DNA from: Congeria kusceri
Lineage: Eukaryota > Mollusca > Bivalvia > Myida > Dreissenidae
DNA length: 64,000 nt
Reading direction: 5' to 3'
Assembly (NCBI GenBank): GCA_027627225.1
Contig: JAPFQT010000040.1
Coordinates: forward strand, 62,001-126,000
Shown piece after piece: positions 20,891 to 30,689 of the stretch (position 1 is the first letter of the stretch; each line of letters begins with the position of its first letter). The translations under genes and the position numbers were made by a program. The notes beneath the pieces were generated by a model. It had not been told where the DNA came from, did no database searches, and saw only the letters and a program-made list of their open reading frames with translations.

Positions 20891-23419
20891 TCACAATAAT
20901 AATACTAGCAATATTATAATAAGTAATATAATATCAGTATATAGTGAACATTCTAGTATAAAATGAAGCTCATCTTCAATAACATTACAATGCTGACATT
21001 TTCTTTCTTGGAAAGGTATTGGTTCAGGTTTATGCCATCTACCTGATTCCACTTCTAGCCTGTGTGAAGAAACTCTTAATTTACAAAGATTATATCTAAA
21101 TTTATTAATACTGACATGTTTTAAGTAAGGTTGAAATTCAAATTTACAAAACATATTGTAATTTTTTGCTCTTGATGAATTATTTAGTTCTGTCATCCAG
21201 TTTTGTATAAAAGCATCAGTTATTCTAGATTGAACTAAACATAAGAAACACTTTTCATCACCTACACCTTGGTTAATCCATGAATAATGTAAACCTAAAG
21301 ATTGTAAAAGATTACATACAGATTTTGCCCATGAGTGGGTATTTGGTCTACTCATTAAAGTGCTATACATATGTAAATACATACACTTAACGTATTTGTG
21401 CTCCTCTAACTGAATAATTTTTAACCAATATCTTATAACATTAACAGCTCTTTTGGTTATCAAGGATGTTCTACCAAGTTCTCCATATACAAAATTATTT
21501 TGGGTTTGGATTTTCACACCTAATAACCTTTTACAAAAATTTAATTGAACCCGCTCTAATGTCATAGACTCATTTAAGCCCCAGACCTCTGATCCATAGT
21601 TTAAAATAGGTAAAACGAGCTGATCAAATAATTGTAGCTTGTTTTTTATAGAGATTAAAGGAAAGTTAATTAAGTATGAATTTAATTTAAAAACAGCTTT
21701 TGAAGCTTGACCTGCAAGTGTGTCGAAAGTACTTGCAAATGATCCACCTGTAGTAAAGACTATTCCCAAATATGAAAAGGTTTTAACAATTTCTAATTCC
21801 TGGCCTTTATATAAAAACTTAATATTTCTCCTTAACTGACCCCCTTTTTTGAATATCATGACTTTGGTTTTAGCTGAGTTTACACATAGTTTCCATCTTT
21901 CACAGTATTCTTCTAACAAACATAAGCCTTTCTGCAATTCTTCTTCAGATTCACACATAATTACAATATCATCTGCATATAAAAGCAAAAACAATTTCAA
22001 CATACCAATATCAATACCATTAAAGCCATTTAACATATAATGTTCTTCTAAGTCATTCAGATAAAAGGAAAATAATAACGGTGATAAAGACTCACCCTGT
22101 CTAACTCCTAAAAAACAAGAGAATTCTTCATTACTTATTGTATTACCCAATTTAATTCTTGATTTAACATTTGTATACATTGACTTAATAACATTAATAA
22201 TATTTCCTCGAACGCCTAGCTTCAACAATTTGTACCAAATGATATCTCTTACCAAATAATCGAACGCTTTAGTAAAGTCAATAAATACAGCATACAATCT
22301 CTTTTTTTCATTTAAAATATGATTAATGATACCATGTAATACAAATATATTATCAATAGTTCCCATATTTTGCCTAAATCCTGCTTGTGCCTCTATATAC
22401 ACATGATACTTTTCAGCCCAACTGTTCAACCTATTATTAATTACTTTGGTAAACAATTTTCCAAAAGTACTTAATAATGTTATCCCCCTGTAGTTATTTA
22501 CATCATCCTTATTACCCTTTTTATGTACAGGCACAATAAAACCCTCACACCAAATTTCCGGAAAATATCCACACGCAAACAGTTTATTAAACAAGGTACA
22601 CACCACTTTTAAGAAGCTATTACTATAAATACCAAATTTAAAAAACTCATTAATTAGGTAATCAGGCCCAGCAGATTTACCATTGTGTATTTGTTTACAT
22701 GCATTAAAAATTTCCCGGTCAGTGAATGGTATATTTAACTCATTAAACATAATATTCAGTTCCCCATTTAAATATCTTTCCTGAAAGTACAAAATATCTT
22801 CATCAGGCTGGTAAAATGTAGAATTTGGGTCATTTATTGATTTAAAGTAGTTTAAAAACTCCTTACTTGTTATGTTTTGCTTATCATGTTTTACACTAGT
22901 ATTCTTTAACAATTTCCAGTATAATTTTGCATTATTTAGCCTGGCATTTTCTAGTCTTTGTGATTGATTTTTATCATAAACATATTTCTTTTTTCTAATA
23001 GTGCTTTTATAACAACTTCTAGCTTTTACCATATTTTCTCTATTTTCATTTGAAGGAAAATTTCTGTACATATTCATGTTTTTATAATAACTTTGTCTTA
23101 AATTTTTACATTCAGCATCCATGTAAACAGCATCTTTATTGATAAAACATGTATTATCCACACAACTCTTTTTGAATAATGGTGAGCTAATATTTTTAAT
23201 AATATCACAAAAAGTGCTTAAATAAGTGTCCAATTCATTAATATTTCCAGTCTCGACAATATTAACACAAAGTGTTTCAAATGTATTTTTTATGTTGTCA
23301 CAGTTTAATGCATCAATATATTCATTTTTTTTGTCATTATCCCATTTATAGATGTATGGTAATTTTATTGACATCATTTTCAAAATAATATTCATCATTT
23401 GACTGTGTGTGATCTTCAC
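20891..23419 (-). CDS. LINE ORF2, reverse transcriptase and C-terminal part
   Basis: 842 codons. Residues 1-240 are a basic linker region. RT motifs run in order: GKSAGPDYL (247-255), HKKGNKDDVNNYRGITLL (299-316), motif A AVFIDFTKAFD (377-387) with Asp381, motif B GVRQGESLSPLLF (438-450), motif C LLYADDIVI (479-487) with the catalytic pair at 483-484, and the YLGI block near 550. All catalytic aspartates are present. A zinc knuckle C-x2-C-x7-H-x4-C lies at 808-824. The reading then ends in low-complexity Ile/Leu, unlike the related LINE at 9.8 kb, which continues to a helix ending LRRQLERN. The C-terminus here is therefore probably lost to an indel. The first ~24 codons overlap the upstream endonuclease frame, so translation in this frame is caused by a frameshift and does not mark a true start. 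Confidence 0.9.
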   Translation of the reverse strand: MKITHSQMMNIILKMMSIKLPYIYKWDNDKKNEYIDALNCDNIKNTFETLCVNIVETGNINELDTYLSTFCDIIKNISSPLFKKSCVDNTCFINKDAVYMDAECKNLRQSYYKNMNMYRNFPSNENRENMVKARSCYKSTIRKKKYVYDKNQSQRLENARLNNAKLYWKLLKNTSVKHDKQNITSKEFLNYFKSINDPNSTFYQPDEDILYFQERYLNGELNIMFNELNIPFTDREIFNACKQIHNGKSAGPDYLINEFFKFGIYSNSFLKVVCTLFNKLFACGYFPEIWCEGFIVPVHKKGNKDDVNNYRGITLLSTFGKLFTKVINNRLNSWAEKYHVYIEAQAGFRQNMGTIDNIFVLHGIINHILNEKKRLYAVFIDFTKAFDYLVRDIIWYKLLKLGVRGNIINVIKSMYTNVKSRIKLGNTISNEEFSCFLGVRQGESLSPLLFSFYLNDLEEHYMLNGFNGIDIGMLKLFLLLYADDIVIMCESEEELQKGLCLLEEYCERWKLCVNSAKTKVMIFKKGGQLRRNIKFLYKGQELEIVKTFSYLGIVFTTGGSFASTFDTLAGQASKAVFKLNSYLINFPLISIKNKLQLFDQLVLPILNYGSEVWGLNESMTLERVQLNFCKRLLGVKIQTQNNFVYGELGRTSLITKRAVNVIRYWLKIIQLEEHKYVKCMYLHMYSTLMSRPNTHSWAKSVCNLLQSLGLHYSWINQGVGDEKCFLCLVQSRITDAFIQNWMTELNNSSRAKNYNMFCKFEFQPYLKHVSINKFRYNLCKLRVSSHRLEVESGRWHKPEPIPFQERKCQHCNVIEDELHFILECSLYTDIILLIIILLVLLL

Positions 23420-24284
23420 ATACCTTTATATCAGTTATAGTTGTACATTTAAGGCTAAGACTAACTATACAATGATCAGATAAAATATTAGGATCTAATA
23501 TTTCAAAAGTTTGGACATACGGAAACATATTACTTTTGCCAAGCACAAGATCTATAGTGCTACAACCCTGTGAACTTACAAACGTGTGCTTACCAATATT
23601 ACTATCCGCACCTAATCTACCATTCAATATTCTTAGACCTGTCATTTTACAGAAATCCAATAAAAACTTCCCATTTTCATTAACAGTCTTATCCAAATTA
23701 CATCTTGGTAGGCAACTATCCTGAACATAATCATCTGGTAACATATTTTCCACAACATCATGTACATTGTCATACGAAACAAAATCTGGCCTATCACCTA
23801 CTCGGGCATTAAAATCACCACACATAAAGAATTCACATGACTCACTATAGACATTATTGAAGTAAAGAATATCATCTGTTATTAATTCAAAAACACTGTT
23901 ATCTACAAGGTACTGTCTTCCACTGCCTTTTGGTGCATTATACAATAAGCACAAAAATACATCATTCTTTAAATCAAACAATTTGCCATCAATCTTTATC
24001 CATTGCATACAATCGTGTGTACTTTTAACAAATTGAACATAATTTTTAAGCCTATTATGTATATATGTTATAATTCCACCACTATATCTTTTTGCACTTT
24101 TCAGTATAACTTTTTTGTGTAAAATATATGCAGTAAAATTTTCAACGTTATAATTAAACGCATCATTAGACCATGTCTCAGTGAACAGTAAAATATCATA
24201 CCTTTTAAATAATGATTGCATTTCAATAGTGTCCAATTTATTATATTGTTTACCAACAAGTCCTTGCACATTTAATAAACACAC
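23346..24284 (-). CDS. LINE ORF2, APE-type endonuclease part
   Basis: 312 codons of apurinic/apyrimidinic-type endonuclease, which nicks target DNA to prime reverse transcription. Motifs in order: LNVQGL (4-9), catalytic Glu36 in LLFTETWS, GDFNARVGD (156-164), STIDLVLG (242-249), and the terminal SDH triad at 269-271. All key residues are present. The frame opens at a GTG next to an upstream continuation (NNEIKV) that runs back to a TAG at 24315-24317, so the GTG is not a real start. At the 3' side it stops near 23346, while the RT frame has already opened, which shows a single small indel between them. Confidence 0.88.
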   Translation of the reverse strand: MCLLNVQGLVGKQYNKLDTIEMQSLFKRYDILLFTETWSNDAFNYNVENFTAYILHKKVILKSAKRYSGGIITYIHNRLKNYVQFVKSTHDCMQWIKIDGKLFDLKNDVFLCLLYNAPKGSGRQYLVDNSVFELITDDILYFNNVYSESCEFFMCGDFNARVGDRPDFVSYDNVHDVVENMLPDDYVQDSCLPRCNLDKTVNENGKFLLDFCKMTGLRILNGRLGADSNIGKHTFVSSQGCSTIDLVLGKSNMFPYVQTFEILDPNILSDHCIVSLSLKCTTITDIKVCEDHTQSNDEYYFENDVNKITIHL

Positions 24285-24314
24285 CTTGATCTCATTATTG
24301 ACCTCACCGCTGTC

Positions 24315-24521
24315 CTACTGACTCTTCGTTGCCGGTTTTTGATTGGTCGACGCCGCTCCGGTTTCGTTCGCTCTGTCTCGTTTAACATTCCCCGTATAAT
24401 TACTCGATTTTGTTTTCTGGGATCCCACAGAAAGTTTATTTCGTCCCATGCTATTTTTTTCACGGTTTACGCATTGTTTATGACTGGAATCGTTGGTTTT
24501 CACGCTATATTTCTCATTCAT
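24315..24521 (-). CDS. LINE ORF2 N-terminal fragment before a nonsense codon
   Basis: 68 codons in the same frame as the endonuclease, rich in Lys, Arg, Asn and Ser, ending in TAG. Only nine sense codons separate this stop from the first codon of the endonuclease frame. The simplest reading is one nonsense mutation inside a continuous ORF2 N-terminus. An alternative is a short separate ORF1-like peptide. It has no recognisable domain. Confidence 0.55.
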   Translation of the reverse strand: MNEKYSVKTNDSSHKQCVNREKNSMGRNKLSVGSQKTKSSNYTGNVKRDRANETGAASTNQKPATKSQ

Positions 24522-24589
24522 AACCTTTACAAATACAGACGATTGTTATATCAGATCGTTTTAGAATCGAACTAATTGACGGGTAAGCG

Positions 24590-24690
24590 TTTGTTATTGC
24601 GGTAATAACCAACGGTGTTTCGTTCCGATGCCTGTTATCAAATCACTCGGCTATCGCCCTCGTGGTTAAATTCCTACGCAACGACAAGAA
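24590..24690 (-). repeat. Foldback family F core, diverged partial copy
   Basis: TTCCGATGCCTGTTATCAAA, then CGGCTATCGCCCTCGTGGTT and CCTACGCAACGA parallel the core of copy B (GATGCGTGG, GGGCTAACGCCATCGTGGTT, GCTACGCATC). The outer modules are missing. It lies immediately upstream of a SINE. Confidence 0.4.
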
Positions 24691-24701
24691 CAACAACAAT
24701 A

Positions 24702-24895
24702 AGGTCGCAGTGGTGTAATGGATATGGTGTCCGCCGTGCGATCGGGAGGTCGTGAGTTCGATCACTACTCGGGGAGCGTTCTAATGATCTCTCTCATCTC
24801 TCTCCCATGTACTGGTTCTACCCAGGAAACCGACTCGTGAGTGTCTCAGTAAGTTTCAGGCTTTCGACACAATCGAGCTGAAATAAATAGGTTTA
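24702..24895 (+). repeat. tRNA-derived SINE family S1, complete head
   Basis: The tRNA-like head has A box TGGTGTAATGGATATGG (24711-24727) and B box GTGAGTTCGATCACTACTCG (24752-24771). The body carries GAGCGTTCTAATGATCTCTC, TACTGGTTCTACCCAGGAAA and TTTCGACACAATCGAGCTG. This is the best reference copy in the window for the reverse-strand copies at 31.0-34.2 kb. Confidence 0.75.
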
Positions 24896-24899
24896 AACT

Positions 24900-25190
24900 T
24901 AACCTAACAACAACTATATAAAAATAATGTTTAGGCCTAATATATCAATCATGATAGTATAATAGTATTGCAATCAAGTTAATTACAACTTTTTTTATAT
25001 TCCTGGCACATTTTTTCCAATCTTTTTCTTTACTTTACTTTATTTTTCAGGAAACGTATTCCAGAAACATCTTAAGTTTAACTTAAAATATTTTCACTTA
25101 CAGAATTAACAGCAGTTAGTAATACATTAATAATTAATAAACACTTAGCACAAAGCCATCTTAATATGAAATAAAAAGTTTATGAAATAT
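24900..25190. other. Intergenic, no gene seen
   Basis: AT-rich, no structure noted. Confidence 0.5.
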
Positions 25191-25194
25191 ATAT

Positions 25195-25479
25195 GAGGCG
25201 CGTCGTGGGAAAACCGGGCTTAATGCATGTGCGTAAAGTGTCGTCACGGATTAGCCTGTGCAGTCCGCACAGATTAATCCAGGACGGCACTTTCCGCCTA
25301 CAGTGGATTTATGTTTAGAAGAGACTTCCTTGAAACAGAAAATACCATAAAAGCGGAAAGTGCCGTCCCGGATTAGCCTGTGCAGATTGCACAGGCTAAT
25401 CCTGTGCAGACTGCACAGGCTAATCCGGGACGACACTTTACGCACATGCATTAAGTCCGGTTTTCCAACGACGCCACTC
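25195..25479. mobile_element. Foldback MITE with AGCCTGTGCAG motifs
   Basis: The ends GAGGCGCGTCGTGGGAAAAC and (reverse-complemented) GAGTGGCGTCGTTGGAAAAC continue as ~85-bp imperfect inverted arms (CTTAATGCATGTGCGTAAAG, GGATTAGCCTGTGCAG). Nested short palindromes TGCACAGGCTAATCC / GGATTAGCCTGTGCA are repeated on the right. ATAT borders both ends (25191-25194 and 25480-25483), a possible target duplication. I recall this element type as abundant in dreissenid mussels. A 76-codon minus frame through it is spurious. Confidence 0.8.
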
Positions 25480-25679
25480 ATATGTTTTTAACGTTAAAGA
25501 TAAGATTTTAGTTAGAATGGTTCTGGAATACGGCACCTGATTATCACAATGCAAGATATTATAAGTCGTCCTCATTGTTTGGTATGTTTACATCTGGATA
25601 AATTCTGATTGGTCAGTTTTCGTCTGCCAAAAATGCAACATGTAAAACACGTGCATGCAGACCGTGATATCATTGTAAT

Positions 25680-25916
25680 CAGGGGCGTAGCTAGACCGAA
25701 CTGGACCATACCGTACTCGCAGTAACAAGTTTAATTTACGCGTCTTTTAAGCATTTATTTAATAAAGTAAATCTAAAGAATATATAAAACATATCTATTC
25801 CGATAGATGATACAATGTTATTGTCATTGTATTTCAATGTTTGTTCACGTTCTTTGCCCTTCTTATAGCTTGGTACGCATAGGGTGCGAAATTAACTTTG
25901 CATAGTTACGCCCCTG
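25680..25916. mobile_element. Small TIR element, CAGGGGCGTAGC ends
   Basis: CAGGGGCGTAGCTAG at 25680 is mirrored by CATAGTTACGCCCCTG ending at 25916 (one-base offset). GTAAT flanks both sides (25675-25679 and 25917-25921), a 5-bp target duplication. 237 bp, non-coding. The superfamily is not certain. Confidence 0.6.
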
Positions 25917-25959
25917 GTAATCCGATTTTTACTATTTCGGTATAACAAATTTACTCTGG

Positions 25960-26232
25960 GCGTTTTCCACGTGGATTTCAATGAGCGTTCTTTTTTTCAC
26001 AATTGATTGGCGTAAAATTTGCATCGCGGTTTTTGATTGGGTTCCTTATGTTGAAACATCGATTGTGATTTGGCGATGTTTACTGCGCATGAATACATTG
26101 AAAAAAGGCGCGAACGCACCATTTGTTCGTTGTTCCCGGACAAGATGGATGTCATACAATCTGACACAGCGGACTACTTCAACTCATAACTCCAAACATG
26201 TGGTTATAATGGCTAATCATGTGAAGGTAAGT
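25960..26232 (+). promoter_or_regulatory. Possible promoter and first exon with consensus donor
   Basis: CpG-richer stretch (GCGCGAACGCACC near 26108) leading to ATGGCTAATCATGTGAAG (26209-26226), directly followed by GTAAGT at 26227-26232, a consensus 5' splice site in phase 0. An upstream ATG in CAAGATGGATG opens a short frame that stops after 14 codons. The next splice partners are not certain; the exon-like series downstream is the obvious candidate. It could also be coincidence. Confidence 0.4.
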
Positions 26233-26569
26233 CTAATGCGTGTTGTATTTTCAGTTTGTATAAATGAGACTTCGAATAGTTTTATTCACTTAAATTTAAC
26301 AATTAAGATGGTAAAATATTTTTGCACTGTCATTTTGTGCGTTAATTGAGTGAATTATTTATATTTATATAGCATTGCAATCTAGCGAGATGTTGTCGTG
26401 TGTATTTTTGTAAAATTTGCACTTGCAACTCTTGTTTGAATTTACTAAATCTTGAGACTCATGCTACACGTATTTACACAACTTTGTACTTCTTTTCGAA
26501 CATAATACTGTTTTATGTTGCCATGTTTTGAGAGCATAGACACATTTTGTTTTCAATATATACACATTT

Positions 26570-27230
26570 CTTGTTCGAACCCCCACATTTTATATATCAC
26601 GTGATCCAATACGTCAATTAGTGTCTGTCTCATATAGACGCTTTCTTCCGGTTCCAGTCTTAGGCCGCCAAGTTGACAGGTTTCACCGATCTCGTGCAGA
26701 CGCATTCCGCGCTTCGACGGTTCTCCTGTTCCCAGACGATTGCGGGAACGAGGCCGGTTGCTATTGGATACCAGAAACAGATAAGTCGCAATTAAATCAC
26801 GTAATTTACAAGTATAATTCAGCAAATAGGCAAAAAGGCAAATACTTTTTTTCAGTTAATACAAAATTAATATTAAATCTTTTAACTAGAAAGTGTGAAT
26901 CTTCTTAAGCGCCTAATGTGTTATTACATTAAATACACCCTTTCGATATTGTTGACATAAATGGCAGCTTTAACTCAAAATTCGGGTTTGGGGTGTACAA
27001 GAATTAGGCTTTATAGATTTTATAGATGGGTGACATTTGTATGAGTTATTAACATTAAAACTGATTTTATCTTGTCGGAAAAGAGGAGTGTTTGTTTCAT
27101 TGAATTCTCAAGCCAAGGCCCTGTCAAATCAGGCGACAAGATGGAAAGGGCGCCCCCACCTTGCCGTCTGGCTTGTCAGGGTCATGACCTGGGAGTTCAA
27201 ACGAATAAATAATAGTCTCTTCTGATGATA
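26570..27230 (+). repeat. Segmental duplication D, copy 1
   Basis: It aligns with 30.69-31.50 kb over its whole length: CGCCAAGTTGACAGGTTTCA, TCGTGCAGACGCATT, GATTGCGGGAACGAGGCCGG, ATGGCAGCTTT.ACTCAAAAT and GGGCGCCCCCACC. Copy 1 lacks the SINE that interrupts copy 2 and so preserves the empty site (near 26909-26925). The open frames in it are not conserved between copies. Confidence 0.85.
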
Positions 27231-27234
27231 ATAA

Positions 27235-27533
27235 TGCACCTATCAATATTTTCCCCCAGGGGGGGGGGGAGCGGCGGGCAGACCTAGGGGAATTTGACAA
27301 TTTCTTTCTTTTTTTTGAGGGGGGGGGTCTATATCCCCACCCTAGAGCCAAATATAATTGTCTATCAAATGGCCCGGGGGTGTATATCACCGGGATCTAA
27401 AATCCGACCAAAGTCTATTACTCCGGGACCCAGAATCAATTTGCGTGTCAATTTCCCGCCTGTTGGGAATCGCGTGCAGTCGAAAGTCCCGTATATGCCC
27501 GCCGCTCCTCCCCAGGGGGAAAACATTGATGCA
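27235..27533. mobile_element. MITE family M3 (TGCACCTATCAATA ends), copy 1
   Basis: TGCACCTATCAATATTTTCC at the left and GGAAAACATTGATGCA at the right. TAA flanks both sides (27232-27234 and 27534-27536). It contains long G runs and GGGACCCAGAAT, shared with the copy at 42.3 kb. A 3-bp duplication of TAA/TTA type would fit PIF/Harbinger, but no transposase is present. Confidence 0.7.
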
Positions 27534-27604
27534 TAAAAGAAAAAGTTAAAAATGCCTGAGTTTTAGCTGCCATTTACGTTTATAATAATACCAGTTATGA
27601 TGAT

Positions 27605-27650
27605 GATGGATGGTGACGGTGCTGCTGCTGCTGCTGCTGATGATGATAAT
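27605..27650. repeat. Trinucleotide tract (GAT/GCT)n
   Basis: GATGATGATGG then GCTGCTGCTGCTGCTGCTGA and GATGAT. Confidence 0.85.
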
Positions 27651-27829
27651 TTATATTACCTTTCACAAGGCACTTAAAACAGAATAACATGATAATATTA
27701 CTAATTTATATGTAATATTACTAGTATATAAACATGTTACCGTAGTTCATGCATCTAAAATGATTTATTAATTTGTCTATTGAATCTCTGCTTTGTATTT
27801 CTGATGTGGTGAATTAAGTATTGCTATGC

Positions 27830-28100
27830 TGCTGAAGTGCCGTCCCTTCGACCTCTACTCTAACGATGCTTAGGACAACAGTGCGGACCAGCGCTGGATG
27901 CAGACGACAATGATGGCGGCGTTAGCACGAGCTAAGTTTTATTTTTATTCTGTTGATGACTGCGAATTTTCAGACTTGGCAGACGATAGCCGATGCTCGG
28001 TGCAGAAAGGCTGTCGGCATGCAGAGTTGGATGTGTAAGACGACCGGAAATGGATGCAATGGACGATGGATGACGGCGATGAACTAAGCTAAGTGTTATG
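27830..28100 (+). other. Exon-like modules 1-2 of the tandem series
   Basis: The first module holds GGATGCAGACGACAATGATG and ends CGAGCTAAGTTTTATTTTT (27931 on). A second begins after GCGAATTTTCAG (AG at 27972-27973). The ending AGCTAAGT is one base from the splice donor AGGTAAGT. Short and stop-containing in all frames, so protein coding is not supported; a non-coding exon or decayed exon is possible. Confidence 0.4.
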
Positions 28101-28339
28101 TTTCTGTTATAAATGTAATCCCCATAAGATATATTACTTCAAAGAATATGTGTTTTAGTTGATTTTGTAAGATACCCAGAATCCATTTGCGATTTCGACA
28201 AAAACGCATGTGTACATAAGCTGCTGAAAATTCGAATTTCAACTAATTCGATATCACATTAATCAAAATTCCCTGGAGGCGCGTCTTTTTTATGAAATAT
28301 TCATTGAATTCAAATTCCGTTTTGTACAATGTCTTTTAT

Positions 28340-28520
28340 AGCAGAAGATATAAACAAACTGTTTGTTGTAGGCCTACTTTCAGACGATGCAGGCGACAAT
28401 CCAAGCTGGATGCAGACGACGATCATGCTGCCATGACGACAAAGACGCATGCGCAGGAAATTAAGGGAGGGCAACAATATGACAATAAAAACCAACTGAG
28501 TCGATGACTTTGGGCGGTAA
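28340..28520 (+). other. Exon-like module 3
   Basis: GGCCTACTTTCAG acceptor-like (AG 28382-28383), then ATGCAGACGACG and ACGCATGCGCA at 28445-28455. No intact donor seen after it. Confidence 0.4.
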
Positions 28521-29059
28521 ATTGTGTGTTTTTCGCGTGATATTTAAATATAGGCATTGAGTTGCGGAAGAACAACATTATGCTTCTATCGATTAAATGT
28601 TTTTAACTTTTTTTTTTAAATAATGATGCGATTATTTTAATTGTAATTCATTTAAAGTAAACAAGTTATTGAATGGCTGTAACGGTCGATACATTTGAAG
28701 TTTAAGTATTGTTTTTTTGTAGTGAGGACATCACGATAATGAAAACCAATTGATTCGACAAGCGTAGACGGTAACGAGTTGTTATTTTAATTTTAAACTG
28801 TTCTTACTGTTTTTCGCGTGATAATATATAAATTATATATATAATAGAATCATTGCTATGTGGAAGATAATTATCATGTCTCTATATTCAGTACGTTTAA
28901 TTTCACTAGTTAATGCTTTTTTTTTGTAATACATTTAAAGATACTGAGCGGTGGTAACGGTCAGTACACAAAACCTTGAAGTACAGTATTGTAACTTTGA
29001 TTGTTAACACTCTAGGTTGCCTATTATGATGTTTAATTTATTATATGTTAGAAGTCTTT

Positions 29060-29470
29060 GTAGCCCCCTTTAGACAGACAACAATCCCACCCCATTGCCG
29101 AAGACAACCTCACAATGTTACGGAGGCCAACCACACCCCGTTACCGAGGACAACCACACCCTGTTGCCGACTACAACCACACCCCGTTACCGAGGACAAC
29201 CGCACCCCGTTACCAGCAGCAAAAACACCGCTGCAGAGGACAACAAAATCCCTTTGCCAACAACAACAACTGCCTTTTGTCAGCAACAATATCCCGTTGC
29301 CAACAACAACGACACCGTGTTGTCAACCACAAAAACGCCCCGTTGCCGACGACTAACAACTTCGATTTAGACGACGCAGTGGATAGTCGGAACTCCATGC
29401 AGACGACACACAATGACGCATGCGGAAGCGACCAGCTAAGTACAATAAGGCAACAGTAATACAACAGAAC
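29060..29470 (+). repeat. Exon-like module 4 with 24-bp minisatellite
   Basis: After CCCCCTTTAG (near 29065) there are ~12 units of the 24-bp repeat GTTACCGAGGACAACCACAC plus CCCG, decaying into CAACAACA. The module then ends TTCGATTTAGACGACGCAGT, CATGCAGACGACAC, ACGCATGCG (29416-29424) and CCAGCTAAGTACAATAAGG. 24 bp encodes an 8-residue Pro/Thr/Arg repeat in each frame. Confidence 0.75.
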
Positions 29471-29689
29471 GTAAGAACAAATACCGTAAATTGTGATCAT
29501 CATGTTTTTATTGTACAATATATTTTCTTGTTATTCGTACGGTATTACAATATTACTACAATGTTTTGGCGAAATAAAAAAACAACTCATGCATTGTTTT
29601 CTGGTAGTTTCATTTAAATAATCCAGATAAAATCGTCATTTATTCTTTAAGGTTAAAATATTATTATTAATTATCATATCAGCTTTTTT

Positions 29690-30500
29690 CAGACAACAAC
29701 CCGATCCCACTGCCGAGGACAACAACACCCCGTTGCCGAGGACAACAACACCCCGTTGCCGAAGACAACCACACCCCGTTGCCGAGGACAACAACGCCTT
29801 GTTACCGACGACAACCACACCCCGTTGCCGAGGACAACCACACCCCGTTACCGAAGACAACCACATCCCAGTGCCGAGAACAACAATAGCCCGTTGCCGA
29901 GGACAACCACATCCCGTTACCGAAGACAACAACGTCCCGTTTCCGACGACACCCACACCCCCTTGCCGACGACAACCACACCCTGTTTCCGAGGGCAACC
30001 AAACCCCGTTACCGAGGACAACCACACCCCGTTACCGCGGACAACCACACCCCGTTGCCGAAGACAACCGCACCCCGTTGCCGCGGACAACCACACCCCG
30101 TTGCCGAGGACAACCACACCCCGTTACGAAAGACAACCAAACCCCGTTACCGAGGACAACGTTATCCCGTTAAACAGGACAACCACACCCCGTTGCATAG
30201 GACAGCCACGTCCCGTTGCATAGGACAACCACACCCCGTTGCCGACGACAACCACACCCCGTTGCCAACAAGAACAACACCGTGTTCCAAGCAACAACAA
30301 CACCCCGTTGCCACCAATACCCTGTTGCCTAGGACAGTCACACCCTGTTGGCGAGGACAATCACACCCCGTTGCCGAGGACAAACATACCACGACAACAC
30401 TCTTCGATTTAGACGATATGTATAAAATGCAGTGGACAGCCATAACTCAATGCAGACGACATGCAATGACGCATGCGCAAGCGACCATTTAAGTACAATA
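29690..30500 (+). repeat. Exon-like module 5 with expanded 24-bp minisatellite
   Basis: A tandem duplicate of module 4. The acceptor-like CAGCTTTTTTCAG has AG at 29692-29693. About 28 units of GTTGCCGAGGACAACCACAC plus CCCG run from about 29700 to 30385. The shared tail follows: TTCGATTTAGACGA, CATGCAGACGACA... with ACGCATGCGCA at 30469-30479, then TTAAGTACAATAAC. Forward frames of 145-155 codons (RGQPHPVT-type octapeptides) stay open through the array but have no conserved start or partner exon. Confidence 0.8.
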
Positions 30501-30689
30501 ACACAATAAAAACAGAACGTAAGAACATATACAGTAAATGTTGATCCTATATTGTTTGCTTTACAATATATTTTCCAGCTTTTCATACGGCAATATTATT
30601 TAGTTTTGGCACAAGACAAAAATATGGTTTTATTTAATAATCCTGATAAAAGTTTCAGTTCTTTTTTTAATAAAGAATAAAGTGCTTGT

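Larger units (their letters stand above)
20753..24560 (-). mobile_element. Nearly full-length non-LTR retrotransposon (LINE)
   Basis: A single-ORF2-type element read on the minus strand: N-terminal basic region, APE endonuclease, reverse transcriptase, C-terminal zinc knuckle, then a ~130-bp AT-rich 3' UTR with AATAAA (minus strand, 20761-20766). No separate ORF1 is seen upstream; the 5' end is not sharply defined and may be truncated. Open coding is interrupted by one in-frame TAG at 24315-24317 and one frameshift within 23346-23419. The clade (CR1/RTE-X/Jockey-like) cannot be fixed by eye. Confidence 0.88.

Noticed and set aside
25251..25481. 76-codon minus frame with repeated SLHRISLCNLHRL-like text
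   Set aside because: It lies inside the 25.2-kb foldback and its repeated peptide comes from nested palindromes.
27294..27549. 80- and 63-codon forward frames
   Set aside because: Both fall in a MITE whose second copy at 42.3 kb does not keep the frames.
29636..30443. Forward and reverse frames of 66-155 codons
   Set aside because: Products of the 24-bp repeat on both strands; no start context, splice partner or bias toward one frame.
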